This document shows positions 37,201 through 45,398 of a stretch of DNA of 63,244 nucleotides, piece by piece; the stretch's first letter is position 1; every line of letters starts with the position of its first letter. The position numbers were made by a program, and so were the translations under genes. The notes beneath the pieces are model-generated. The model was not told the origin of the DNA. It ran no database searches and worked only from the letters and a program-made list of their open reading frames with translations. The DNA is from Bacteroidaceae bacterium (GTDB lineage: Bacteria > Bacteroidota > Bacteroidia > Bacteroidales > Bacteroidaceae), in assembly GCA_017617335.1 (NCBI GenBank), contig JAFZWK010000038.1, forward strand, positions 1 through 63,244, written 5' to 3'.

Positions 37201-37464
37201 GAAAGCGAGCAAAATGCCGTCGGGACGTTCTTTCTTGATGATTTCGGTCACAAAATGCGTGTTGACGGGTAAGAAATAAACCTTGTCCGCAATTCCTTTG
37301 CTGGTTTGGATTGTTGCCACATTGGGATTTACCAGAATTGACTGGATGCCTTCTTCACGTAATGCCTTTAGAGCCTGGCTGCCTGAGTAGTCAAATTCTC
37401 CTGCTTGTCCAATCTTCAGTGCGCCTGAACCCAGGACGAGCACCTTCTTCAACTGAGTTTTCAT
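34234..37464 (-). CDS. carB: Carbamoyl-phosphate synthase large subunit (1076 aa)
   Basis: Makes carbamoyl phosphate for pyrimidines and arginine. Two homologous ATP-grasp halves are seen: the first starts KVLVLGSGALKIGQAGEFDY with SGSQALKALREEGI, the second repeats as SVIVLGSGAYRIGSSVEFDW. The C-terminus has the MGS-type allosteric domain (KAGYTIYASDGTARYLNENG, DLIVNIPKN). Length is normal. The small subunit gene carA is not next to it in this window. A full promoter lies upstream. Confidence 0.96.
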   Translation of the reverse strand: MKTQLKKVLVLGSGALKIGQAGEFDYSGSQALKALREEGIQSILVNPNVATIQTSKGIADKVYFLPVNTHFVTEIIKKERPDGILLAFGGQTALNCGTQLHQQGILDQYGVQVLGTSVEAIMNTEDRDLFVKELNKIDLKVPVSQACETLDEAIRAARNIGYPIMIRSAYALGGLGSGVCPDEKTFREIAESAFTFAPQVLVEECLKGWKEIEFECIRDANDHCFTVASMENFDPLGIHTGESIVVAPTCSLTEEQVKYLQDLTIRCVRHLNIVGECNIQFAFNAETNDYRIIEINARLSRSSALASKATGYPLAFVAAKIALGYTLDQIGEMGTTNSAYVAPSLDYLICKIPRWDLTKFTGVSRKIGSSMKSVGEIMSIGRTFEELIQKGLRMIGQGMHGFVGNDHTRFNNLNEELENPTDLRVFAIAQALEEGYTIDRIYELTKIDPWFLSRMKNIVDYKHVLESYNSLEELPVDVLRQAKIWGFSDFQIARFVLKPTRGNMEHENLAVRSLRKKLGILPAVKRIPTVASEHPDLTNYLYMTYAVNGYDINYYTNEKSVIVLGSGAYRIGSSVEFDWCSVNAINTARNLGYKSIMINYNPETVSTDYDMCDHLYFDELSFERVLDVIDLENPNGVIVSVGGQIPNNLAMKLYRQGVPILGTSPVSIDRAENRDKFSTMLDKLGIDQPQWSALTSMKDVRQFVNRVDFPVLVRPSYVLSGAAMNVCYDYDELERYLALASEVSKEYPVVISQFMQETNEVEFDAVAQNGEIVEYAISEHVEYAGVHSGDATMVFPAQNISFAQVRQIKKISRAIAKELNISGPFNIQYLAKGSDIKVIECNLRASRSFPFVSKVLKRNFIETATRIMLGAPYTKPDKSEFDIDRIGVKASQFSFARLQNADPILGVDMSSTGEVGCIGDTFEEALLDSMIATGYKIPSKEKGIMISSGGAKEKAALLDAAQALVKAGYTIYASDGTARYLNENGAKATPVAWPDEKIPGKPNVIDMIHDHQFDLIVNIPKNHTKRELTNGYKIRRGAIDHNIPLITNARLASAFIEAFCQTSLDKLQIKSWQEFE

Positions 37465-37499
37465 TAGAGTATTGGTTATATGAAATCGTTAATTTCGCC

Positions 37500-37531
37500 A
37501 CAAAGGTAGTGAGAATATTTTAAAACTCAAA
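37500..37531 (-). promoter_or_regulatory. Promoter for carB
   Basis: On the minus strand TTTG (37531-37528), 19-bp spacer, then TACCTTTGT (37508-37500). This is a full Bacteroidetes -33/-7 promoter, 35 bp before the carB ATG. Confidence 0.65.
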
Positions 37532-37563
37532 TTTCTTAGGTGGGAAATTGGGAGAGAAATATC

Positions 37564-38337
37564 TCATTTCTCTATAGCTTCCTTTAAAGGAGTAAATTTG
37601 TAACCTCTCTTGCGAAGAACCTTGATTAGTTTGGAAAGATGTTTAGCATAAAATTTATCGGTTCGCTCGGGTACAGTACCCATGTGGAAGATAAGAAGGA
37701 AACCATTGAGACCATCCTTTTCTTCCTTATCAATAATGGTATTGTAGATGGAGTCAGAGGATCGGTAGTTCTTCATGCTGGGTGTGGTGTAATCGGCTGC
37801 ACTGGCAGTTCCTGATGTGTAATTAATAACCTGGAGTCCCATCTCCTTCGCCCAATCAGAGACAGTTTGATTGTAATGCTCATAGGGTGGGATGAAGTAG
37901 GGATTGCTCTGTTTTGTAATGCCATACTTACCCAGTTCCTCGTAACTTTTTTCCATATCAGTCTCAAACTCTTCTTGAGTGACAGACATCGTGTCAGGTT
38001 GTCCCCAAGGGAAATAAAGTAAGTGTCCATAACTATGACTTCCTACGTAGTGCCCTTTGTCTACCAATTTCTTCACTACGTCAGGGAAAAGATGGAAGAA
38101 ATGTCCGGTTAGGAAGAAAGCTCCCTGAATATGATTCTTGTGTAAGGTTTTCATGATAGGTTCAGCTCCATCACACTTGTCGGCAGCCGTAAAAACGAGG
38201 GTTATTCGTTTTTGATTGGGGTCGGTACGGACGATACCTCCTTGGTAATACACATTGTTATCTTCTGCTTGAAGAAAAATGGTAAGGGAAAACAATGCGG
38301 TAAAGACCATCAAGGTCCTTTTGAATAGGTGTGGCAT
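37564..38337 (-). CDS. NodB-like polysaccharide deacetylase family protein with altered motif 1 (257 aa)
   Basis: A signal peptide (VFTALFSLTIFLQA) is followed by a NodB fold. ITLVFTAADKCDGAEPIM stands where TFDDG-type motif 1 should be. GSHSYGH is the HxxxH metal motif 2 and FIPPYEHYN is motif 3. The usual catalytic-base Asp of the DD pair is not evident; a Bacteroidetes subfamily with FTxxxxxEG-like motif 1 is known to look like this. It may still bind metal, but deacetylase activity is uncertain. It is the last gene of the GH53-GH2-NodB operon, 15 bp after the GH2 gene. Confidence 0.8.
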   Translation of the reverse strand: MPHLFKRTLMVFTALFSLTIFLQAEDNNVYYQGGIVRTDPNQKRITLVFTAADKCDGAEPIMKTLHKNHIQGAFFLTGHFFHLFPDVVKKLVDKGHYVGSHSYGHLLYFPWGQPDTMSVTQEEFETDMEKSYEELGKYGITKQSNPYFIPPYEHYNQTVSDWAKEMGLQVINYTSGTASAADYTTPSMKNYRSSDSIYNTIIDKEEKDGLNGFLLIFHMGTVPERTDKFYAKHLSKLIKVLRKRGYKFTPLKEAIEK

Positions 38338-38352
38338 AATCTTTTATTGGTT

Positions 38353-40812
38353 TTACTCACTTTTTATCGCTATGCTTCCTTGCAATCCTCCAGATTTTGC
38401 AGTAAAGACAATCTGTCCTTGATGCTTGGTGGTTTGGACAATGGCTGTTAGCTGACCTGCAAAGGCATGATGTTGGGGAAAATGGAAAAGGTCTAGATTG
38501 GTAGGGTCACCATTGGCTGCTGCACGAAATGTACCTTCCCCATCGACATAGAACTTCACTAAATTTGTGGCATGTGGACATAGGTTACCTTTTTTGTCTA
38601 CTACTCTAATGGTGATATAAGCCAAATCCTGACCATTAGCAGTCAGGGAAGTACGATCACAAGAAAGTTGTAGATGATGAGGCTTCCCTGCCGTGTGAAT
38701 GGTTTCACTCAAAGCAACAAGGCCATTCTTATTATAGGCTTTTACAGTAATCTCTCCAGGTTCGTATTTAACTTGATTCCAGATGAAACGATAACGTCGC
38801 TGGAGCCATAGAGAATCTTTTCCGCGCAACGACTCTGCTTCTATCTTAGAAAGTTTTTTCATACGGCCTTGACTTACACCATTCACAAAGAGTTCAGCCT
38901 CGTCATAGGTGCTATAGGCCATCACTGGAGTCACCTTACCCCTTCGGTCGGGCCAGGTCCAATGAGGTAACACGTGCAACATGGGTTTGTTACCCCACTT
39001 GCTTTGGTACAGATAATAGCGGTCCTTAGGTAAAGATGCTAAGTCTATAATACCGAAGACGGAACTATGGCTGGGCCATGCGTCAGTGTCATAGGGAGAA
39101 GGCTCACCAAGATAGTCAAAACCAGTCCAGACAAACTGGCCAATTTCCCATTCATAATCATCCTCGAGAGCAAAGTCCACATCGGGCACGTTACTCCACC
39201 AACACGCTTCAAGATCATAACCTGTGCATTGATGATTTTCATACATGGCATTGTTCTTCAATTCTGCGGGGAACATATAGGTGCCCCGAGAACTGACTGT
39301 GCTAGCTGTCTCACTTCCCAAGATAAGACCTTGAGGCAATTTTGAGTAACCGGGAACGTAGTATTTTGTACGATAGTTAAAACCTGGCATATCTAGATTG
39401 GCGGCAAAACCATTCTCCAGCACGGTGGCTACTTGATCCAATCCACAGGTTACAGGACGAGTGGGGTCCTCGCGATGACAGATGTCCTGTAGGAACATGG
39501 CAACTGTTAGACCTGATGGTTTCCATTGGTTGGGAATTTCATTGCCGATACTCCACATCACCACAGAAGGATGGTTTCGATAATTGTGAAGCATATTGAT
39601 CATATCACGCTCAGCCCAATCTTTGAAAAACCGATGGTAACCATTCGCGCATTTTGCCTCGTCCCATTCGTCGAAAGGTTCGATCATCATCATGAATCCC
39701 ATTTCATCGCAAAGGCGAACCAGTTCTGGGGCGGGCATGTTGTGACTGGTACGGATAGCATTGCAGCCCATATCTTTGAGAATGGAGAGTTGATGGCGGA
39801 TGGCACTCGCGTTGACAGCTGAGCCTAAAGGACCCAGATCATGATGAAGGCAGACACCACGAAACTTGATACATTTACTGTTGAGAAAGAATCCCTTGTG
39901 AGGAATGTATTCGATGGTTCGCACGCCGAAGGAGGTGACATACGTGTCTTGCAGTTGGCCTTCCTTATTATATATGAAGGTTTCTGCCTCATAAAGATTG
40001 GGGGTCTCGGGTGACCACAACTTAGGCGAAGGAATGGTTAGGTTGAGTGCCACGGGACGGTTTTCCTTTACGCGAATTGATTTCTCAATGCGAGCAATTT
40101 CTTCACCCTTGTATTTCACAATGGTGGCTATACGGATGGGATCTTCTCCAGGATTTTCTACCTTGACAACATTACGGACCGAGGCATAATCCTTTTCTAC
40201 ATGAGGTGTAGTAATATAGGTACCCCAGACGGGAATATGTGTTTCGTTGGTTTGGATAACGTGAACATTCCTGTACAACCCTGCTCCGGAATACCAGCGA
40301 CTGCTTTGTTCGAGATTCTGCAATCGAACGGCCAACGTGTTATTCTTGCCATCTGAGGAGAGCAGGTTTGACACGTCAACAAAAAAAGAATTGTAACCAT
40401 AAGGCCAGAATGTGGCTTCACGACCATTTACGTAGACGCGTGCTTCGCTCATGGCACCATCGAAGAGAATAGTGGTACGACCTGTCTTGGAAGCATCGAA
40501 AGAGATTTTATACCAACCAATGCCAGCCCAGGGAAGTCCACCCGAACGTCCCGTTTTCCAAGAGGCAATGGTTTCCCCGTTCTGAGTAACAGCCACCTTT
40601 TGGAGGTCATTCTTTCGATCAAATGGACCTCTTATGGCCCAATCGTGGGGTATGGTGACGGTTTCCCAGTCTTCATCATCATGTCCGATAGATTGTATAT
40701 TCTCTATTTCACCTAAATGAAATTGCCAACCCTCTTGAAGCAGAGTTTCGGTGCGCTGAGCCTCTGCAGTAAGCGTCCAGATGCTGAGAATCAAAAGATA
40801 TTTTTTTTTCAT
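38353..40812 (-). CDS. GH2 beta-galactosidase-like enzyme (819 aa)
   Basis: After a short signal peptide (LLILSIWTLTAEAQ) comes the GH2 sugar-binding domain (TIPHDWAIRGPFDRKND, YVNGREATFWPYGY), the immunoglobulin-like domain, then the TIM barrel with GVCLHHDLGPLG. The acid/base is Glu425 in MWSIGNEIPNQW and the likely nucleophile is Glu501 in LILGSETAST. The C-terminal part (VMAYSTYDEAELFVNGVSQG, then ISLTA-like NGQDLAYITIRVVDKKGN) matches the DUF4982 and Ig-like domains of Bacteroidetes beta-galactosidases. It lies between GH53 and NodB-like genes. Together with GH53, it probably turns beta-1,4-galactan oligosaccharides into galactose. Confidence 0.9.
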   Translation of the reverse strand: MKKKYLLILSIWTLTAEAQRTETLLQEGWQFHLGEIENIQSIGHDDEDWETVTIPHDWAIRGPFDRKNDLQKVAVTQNGETIASWKTGRSGGLPWAGIGWYKISFDASKTGRTTILFDGAMSEARVYVNGREATFWPYGYNSFFVDVSNLLSSDGKNNTLAVRLQNLEQSSRWYSGAGLYRNVHVIQTNETHIPVWGTYITTPHVEKDYASVRNVVKVENPGEDPIRIATIVKYKGEEIARIEKSIRVKENRPVALNLTIPSPKLWSPETPNLYEAETFIYNKEGQLQDTYVTSFGVRTIEYIPHKGFFLNSKCIKFRGVCLHHDLGPLGSAVNASAIRHQLSILKDMGCNAIRTSHNMPAPELVRLCDEMGFMMMIEPFDEWDEAKCANGYHRFFKDWAERDMINMLHNYRNHPSVVMWSIGNEIPNQWKPSGLTVAMFLQDICHREDPTRPVTCGLDQVATVLENGFAANLDMPGFNYRTKYYVPGYSKLPQGLILGSETASTVSSRGTYMFPAELKNNAMYENHQCTGYDLEACWWSNVPDVDFALEDDYEWEIGQFVWTGFDYLGEPSPYDTDAWPSHSSVFGIIDLASLPKDRYYLYQSKWGNKPMLHVLPHWTWPDRRGKVTPVMAYSTYDEAELFVNGVSQGRMKKLSKIEAESLRGKDSLWLQRRYRFIWNQVKYEPGEITVKAYNKNGLVALSETIHTAGKPHHLQLSCDRTSLTANGQDLAYITIRVVDKKGNLCPHATNLVKFYVDGEGTFRAAANGDPTNLDLFHFPQHHAFAGQLTAIVQTTKHQGQIVFTAKSGGLQGSIAIKSE

Positions 40813-40857
40813 TATGTCTGTTTTCTCTTCGGTGGAGAGACGGGTTTGTGGCGATTC

Positions 40858-42018
40858 CTATTCAAAAGAGTTGAGAATTTGGGTGGGATGACCATTGGAA
40901 AGGAAAGCTCCCTTGTCATAGTTCATCCATCCTTCGTAGCTTTCTGGTTCCCAATAGAAAACTCCCAGGCAGTTGACGTTCTCTTTGGCACGGGCCATGA
41001 TGTCGTTCATGTAGTTGGTGCTGGCTATTTCATAGTGGACCTGTAGACCGCATTCCACAATCATGCAAGGCTTTTCGAAAGTCTTGTAGACAAAGTCTAT
41101 GTTAGAGAAAGCATCTTGAATAGCTTGTGTCTCCGACTGAATGGTTACTTTTGCGTTGGTGTCTCCTGTGTAATAGGTCTGACCCTTAGCAGCATTGGGG
41201 AAAAGTGACATACCTACGATGTCATAACTTTCAGAGTTGAGCATCCGCAGATTGGATTTGTAAAGGCTTTGGTCGTATGCGTTGGGTAGATGAACAACAA
41301 TCAACACATCAGGATAAACGGCACGGGCAGCGCTGGCTCCCTTTTCGATGAAACCACGATAATGAGTGGGATAATGATACTCATCGGCCTGACCAATGGG
41401 GTAGAGAAGACCATTGGATGTCTCGTTGCCGATCTGAACCCATTTTACATTAATATTATTGTCTTTCAGCAGTTTCAGCACCTCCGTTGTATGATTATAG
41501 ACATCCGTGCAGAGTTGGTCGTAATCATGTTCTGCCCATTCTGCTGGGATGGTTTGACTGACAGGTTCTGCTAATGTGGCACTATAAGGTAAGTTAAACG
41601 TATCACTGTAATAGAAATCAATCATCAAGTCCAAGCCTAAATCCCGAACGCGGATGGCTTTTTTCAATACATCCTCTTTGCCATAGTATCCATCCGTAGG
41701 ATTCACCAAAACACGTAGACGAATGGCATTGCATCCCAATTCTTTCATTATCGCTGTACATTCTTTGGGCTCACGACTTGAAAAACCGTAAAACTTGTGA
41801 CCTTTGTCTTCCATTTGAGTACACCAGCTGATATCGGCTCCCTTGGCAAGCTTTTTGGTTTCTTCAGGATTGTCCACCGGTTTGTTAGGATCATCCTCAG
41901 GATTGGTTGGTTCTGTCTGCTCTTTTTCAGGATCAGGTTTGATGGGCTCATCGTCTCCGCAAGCAACAAGACCCATGCAGACTATACTTGCTAAAAATAA
42001 ATATTTCAGTTTCATCAT
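40858..42018 (-). CDS. GH53 endo-beta-1,4-galactanase lipoprotein (386 aa)
   Basis: A lipoprotein signal (FLASIVCMGLVAC, Cys20) is followed by an Asp/Glu/Pro-rich linker to about residue 55. The GH53 barrel begins GADISWCTQMEDKGHKFY. It shows CNAIRLRVLVNPTDGYYG, the acid/base Glu199 in VQIGNETSNGLLYP and the nucleophile Glu322 in MIVECGLQ, and ends with FYWEPESYEGW. GH53 cuts type I (arabino)galactan. The lipid anchor with an acidic linker suggests surface display. It is the first gene of the leftward operon, 45 bp from GH2. A second Met directly after the first is an alternative start. Confidence 0.92.
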   Translation of the reverse strand: MMKLKYLFLASIVCMGLVACGDDEPIKPDPEKEQTEPTNPEDDPNKPVDNPEETKKLAKGADISWCTQMEDKGHKFYGFSSREPKECTAIMKELGCNAIRLRVLVNPTDGYYGKEDVLKKAIRVRDLGLDLMIDFYYSDTFNLPYSATLAEPVSQTIPAEWAEHDYDQLCTDVYNHTTEVLKLLKDNNINVKWVQIGNETSNGLLYPIGQADEYHYPTHYRGFIEKGASAARAVYPDVLIVVHLPNAYDQSLYKSNLRMLNSESYDIVGMSLFPNAAKGQTYYTGDTNAKVTIQSETQAIQDAFSNIDFVYKTFEKPCMIVECGLQVHYEIASTNYMNDIMARAKENVNCLGVFYWEPESYEGWMNYDKGAFLSNGHPTQILNSFE

Positions 42019-42036
42019 TTTAGTTTTTAACTAACG

Positions 42037-42045
42037 ACAAAGATA
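42037..42045 (-). promoter_or_regulatory. -7 element for the GH53-GH2-NodB operon
   Basis: On the minus strand TATCTTTGT matches TAnnTTTGY, 18 bp before the GH53 ATG. The -33 position shows no TTTG, which may mean an activator is needed. Confidence 0.55.
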
Positions 42046-42172
42046 GACAAATATTCTGAGATGTGAAAGGGAAGAGTATCAAAAAGCAATTAAAAAAGCA
42101 TTCTATAAACGATTGCATGAAATAAGTTTCCACAAATTGTCATATACACTTCGTTCGCAAAAGAATTTTTTG

Positions 42173-42181
42173 TATATTTGT
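42173..42181 (+). promoter_or_regulatory. -7 element for the neopullulanase-GH5-GH78 operon
   Basis: TATATTTGT matches TAnnTTTGY, 28 bp before the ATG at 42210. No -33 TTTG is seen at normal spacing. Confidence 0.55.
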
Positions 42182-42209
42182 GACAAACTAATGAAAAAAG
42201 AATATTACA

Positions 42210-44093
42210 ATGAAACTGAATAAGATAATAGTTGTTATGCTGATGTCGATTGCTTCGCAGATGTCATTTGGTGCTACCAAATCCGTTTTCAAGATAGAAA
42301 AGATAGAGCCTGAATTCTGGTACACTGGAATGAAAGAAACTCAACTTCAACTTATGGTCTATGGTCCTCAGATAGCTGAGGAAGGTTTCATTTTAGGTTC
42401 CTACGAGGGGGTTACCTTACAGAAAGTGATTAAGTTGGATAGTCCCAACTACATGCTGATTTATCTTAATGTGGACCACAATGCTCAACCTGGTACAATG
42501 CAGTTCATTTTTACCAATAAGAAAGGCAAAAAGACCTCTGTGAATTACGAGTTGAAGAAACGTGAAAAGGATGGTTCAGACCGATATGGATTCGATGCCA
42601 ATGACGTTTTGTACATGTTGATGCCTGACCGCTTTTCCTGTGGAAAGAACTTGACTGAACCTTTGCCTGACTTGCAACCTTATGTGGTGGATCGCACCAA
42701 ACCCAGTTTGCGTCATGGCGGAGATCTGGAAGGCATTCGTCAGCATTTGGATTACTTTACAGATTTGGGCGTGACAGCTCTTTGGTTGACTCCTGTATTG
42801 GAAAACAATTCTCCGGACCACAACAATAGAAGTAGCACTTATCATGGCTATGCCACTACGAATTACTATCGTGTTGACCCTCGTTTCGGCACCAATGAAG
42901 AATACAGACAGCTTGTGGATGAATGTCACGAGAAAGGACTGAAACTGGTGATGGACATGATTTTCAATCATTGTGGATATGAGCATCCTTGGAATGTGGA
43001 TCGTCCCAGTAAAGACTGGTTCAACGTGCCGGAAGACGGGTCTTACCTGCAAACCAGCTACAAGCTCACTCCCATCTTGGATCCTTATGCCAGTAAGACT
43101 GATTATGATCAAACTACTCTCGGATGGTTTGTTCATTCTATGCCTGATTTGAACCAGAAGAATCCCCACGTGTTGCGCTATCTGATTCAGAACAGCAAGT
43201 GGTGGATTGAGACAGCAGGTATAGATGGAATCCGCATGGATACTTATCCTTATGCTGACCGTCAGGCTATGTCGGATTGGATGAAGGAACTGCTCGATGA
43301 GTATCCCAACTTTAATGTGGTGGGTGAGACTTGGGTGAACGAGCCTGCTTATACTGCCTCATGGCAAAAAGATAGTCCCAACACTCAGATCAACAGTTAT
43401 CTGCCTACTGTTATGGACTTCAGTTTCTTTGATCGCATTTCTTCAGCTGCCAGTGAGCAGACCGACGGATGGGGGAATGGTCTGAACCGTATTTACAACA
43501 GTTTTGCCTATGATTTTCTTTATGCGGATCCTCTCCATGTGATGGCATTCATCGAGAATCATGATACCGACCGTTTCTTGAAAGATGGTCAGAATGTGCC
43601 TATGCTGAAGCAGGCGCTAACCCTTCTGTTGACTACACGTCGCATCCCTCAACTGTATTATGGAACTGAGGTGCTGATGAACGGAACCAAAGAGAAGACG
43701 GATGGGAATGTCCGCAAAGACTTCCCTGGCGGATGGGCTGAAGATACTCACAATGCTTTCACAAAAGAAGGTCGAACCGATGCCGAGCAGGACATGTTTG
43801 CTTGGCTCAGTAAAATTCTCCATTGGCGCCAAAAGTGTGATGCTGTCACGAAGGGTACGATGACTCACTTCTGTCCTGTGAATGGTTGCTACGTTTATGC
43901 TCGTCAGTATGAAGGCAAGACGGTGTTGATCATTTTGAATGGAACCGATAAGGAGCAGACCTTACCCTTGAAACACTACGCAGAAATAATCGGCAGCAAA
44001 AGCAATGCGATGGATTTGACCAGCGAAAAGAATTATGACCTGCAAAACAATCTGAAACTCTCCCCTCGTGAATCCTTGATATTACCACTCTGA
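42210..44093 (+). CDS. SusA-like neopullulanase / GH13 alpha-amylase-family enzyme (627 aa)
   Basis: A signal peptide (MLMSIASQMSFG) is followed by a cyclomaltodextrinase-type N-terminal domain (about 25-115) and a GH13 barrel. Catalytic residues are the nucleophile Asp344 in GIDGIRMDTYPYAD, acid/base Glu373 in VVGETWVNE and Asp452 in FIENHDTDRFL. MDMIFNHCGYEHPWN is conserved region I. The domain order and size (627 aa) match SusA of Bacteroides thetaiotaomicron, a periplasmic neopullulanase acting on maltooligosaccharides. It is the first gene of the rightward operon but has no other Sus genes nearby. Confidence 0.92.
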   Translation: MKLNKIIVVMLMSIASQMSFGATKSVFKIEKIEPEFWYTGMKETQLQLMVYGPQIAEEGFILGSYEGVTLQKVIKLDSPNYMLIYLNVDHNAQPGTMQFIFTNKKGKKTSVNYELKKREKDGSDRYGFDANDVLYMLMPDRFSCGKNLTEPLPDLQPYVVDRTKPSLRHGGDLEGIRQHLDYFTDLGVTALWLTPVLENNSPDHNNRSSTYHGYATTNYYRVDPRFGTNEEYRQLVDECHEKGLKLVMDMIFNHCGYEHPWNVDRPSKDWFNVPEDGSYLQTSYKLTPILDPYASKTDYDQTTLGWFVHSMPDLNQKNPHVLRYLIQNSKWWIETAGIDGIRMDTYPYADRQAMSDWMKELLDEYPNFNVVGETWVNEPAYTASWQKDSPNTQINSYLPTVMDFSFFDRISSAASEQTDGWGNGLNRIYNSFAYDFLYADPLHVMAFIENHDTDRFLKDGQNVPMLKQALTLLLTTRRIPQLYYGTEVLMNGTKEKTDGNVRKDFPGGWAEDTHNAFTKEGRTDAEQDMFAWLSKILHWRQKCDAVTKGTMTHFCPVNGCYVYARQYEGKTVLIILNGTDKEQTLPLKHYAEIIGSKSNAMDLTSEKNYDLQNNLKLSPRESLILPL

Positions 44094-44117
44094 TTTGTTT
44101 CCATAAAAAATGCAAGA

Positions 44118-45383
44118 ATGAAGAAGAAAAATGTCATGAAATATACTCATTATTTGTTTCAAATTTTTGCTTTCGGTCTGTTGCTGTGCATGATGCCTTC
44201 TCCCGTTCAAGCAAAATCAAAATTTCTTCGTGTTGAAGGACAGAACATCGTCCGTCCTGATGGAACCAAACTCTTGATAAAGGGAACCAATTTGGGTAAT
44301 TGGATGAATCCTGAAGGGTATATGTTTGGATTCGGAAGAACAAATTCCGCTCATTTTATCGATGAGGCTCTTTGTGAATTGGTCGGTCCTGCTCAGATGA
44401 AACTCTTCTGGAAAGGATTCAAGGACAATTATATTACGCAGGAAGACATTCACTTCATCGCCCAACAGGGAGCCAATACAATTCGTCTGCCTTTCCACTA
44501 CAAGCTTTTTACTGATGAGGATTACATGGGTCTCTCGGACAACACTAGGGAAGGTTTTACTCGTGTAGACAAATTGGTGGAATGGTGTCGTGCTGAGGGG
44601 GTGTACCTTATTCTGGACATGCATGATTGCCCAGGAGGTCAAACGGGAGACAACATTGACGATAGTTATGGTTATCCTTGGCTTCTGACCGAGGAAAGTT
44701 GTCAAGAGCAGTTCTTGGAAGTCTGGAAGCGCATAGCTAAGCATTACAAGAATGAGCCTGTCATCTTAGGCTATGAATTGATGAATGAGGCTTTGGCTAC
44801 ACATTTCGATAGCGAATATGATTACTTGGCACCCTTGCTGGATAAATTATACAAGCGTGGAGTACTTGCTATCCGTGAGGTGGATAAGAATCACATCGTC
44901 TTGATTGGCGGGGCTGCATGGAATTCCCGTTTTGGCGAGATTACGGAATGGGAATACGATGACAATTTGATGTTTACCTGCCATCGCTATGGAGGTAACC
45001 CTACTCCGAAAGCTATCCAGCACTATATTGACACTAGGGACAAGACCAATTGCCCTATGTATATGGGTGAGATAGGACATAACACCAATGAATGGCAAGC
45101 CCAGTTTTGCGAGACCATGGAGAGTAACAACATCGGTTACACTTTTTGGCCTTACAAGAAGATTGACGGCAGTTGCATGGTTGGTTACCGTCGTCCCGAT
45201 GGATGGCAGCAGTTGAAGGATTTCGTTGATGGAGATCGCAGTGGATACAAAGAGATTCGAGAGGCTCGCACCAAAGTGGGCCAGCAGGAAGCACGCCGTA
45301 TGTTGCGCGAGTTGCTTCAGAACGTCCTTTTCACGAATTGTGAGATACAGGAGGATTACATCAAGTCAATGAAATTGAAGTAA
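44118..45383 (+). CDS. GH5 endoglycanase-like enzyme (421 aa)
   Basis: A signal peptide ends near PVQAKS; ATG 44118 is used, with ATG 44136 as an alternative. The GH5 barrel is clear: LIKGTNLGNWMNPEG, NTIRLPFHYKLF, VYLILDMHDCPGGQ, the acid/base Glu224 in ILGYELMNEAL and the nucleophile Glu318 in MYMGEIGHNTNEW. GH5 enzymes cut beta-glucans, xylans, mannans or act as exo-glucosidases; the subfamily cannot be told here. It lies 24 bp after the neopullulanase gene and 15 bp before the next hydrolase. Confidence 0.88.
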   Translation: MKKKNVMKYTHYLFQIFAFGLLLCMMPSPVQAKSKFLRVEGQNIVRPDGTKLLIKGTNLGNWMNPEGYMFGFGRTNSAHFIDEALCELVGPAQMKLFWKGFKDNYITQEDIHFIAQQGANTIRLPFHYKLFTDEDYMGLSDNTREGFTRVDKLVEWCRAEGVYLILDMHDCPGGQTGDNIDDSYGYPWLLTEESCQEQFLEVWKRIAKHYKNEPVILGYELMNEALATHFDSEYDYLAPLLDKLYKRGVLAIREVDKNHIVLIGGAAWNSRFGEITEWEYDDNLMFTCHRYGGNPTPKAIQHYIDTRDKTNCPMYMGEIGHNTNEWQAQFCETMESNNIGYTFWPYKKIDGSCMVGYRRPDGWQQLKDFVDGDRSGYKEIREARTKVGQQEARRMLRELLQNVLFTNCEIQEDYIKSMKLK

Positions 45384-45398
45384 AATCAAATATCAGAT

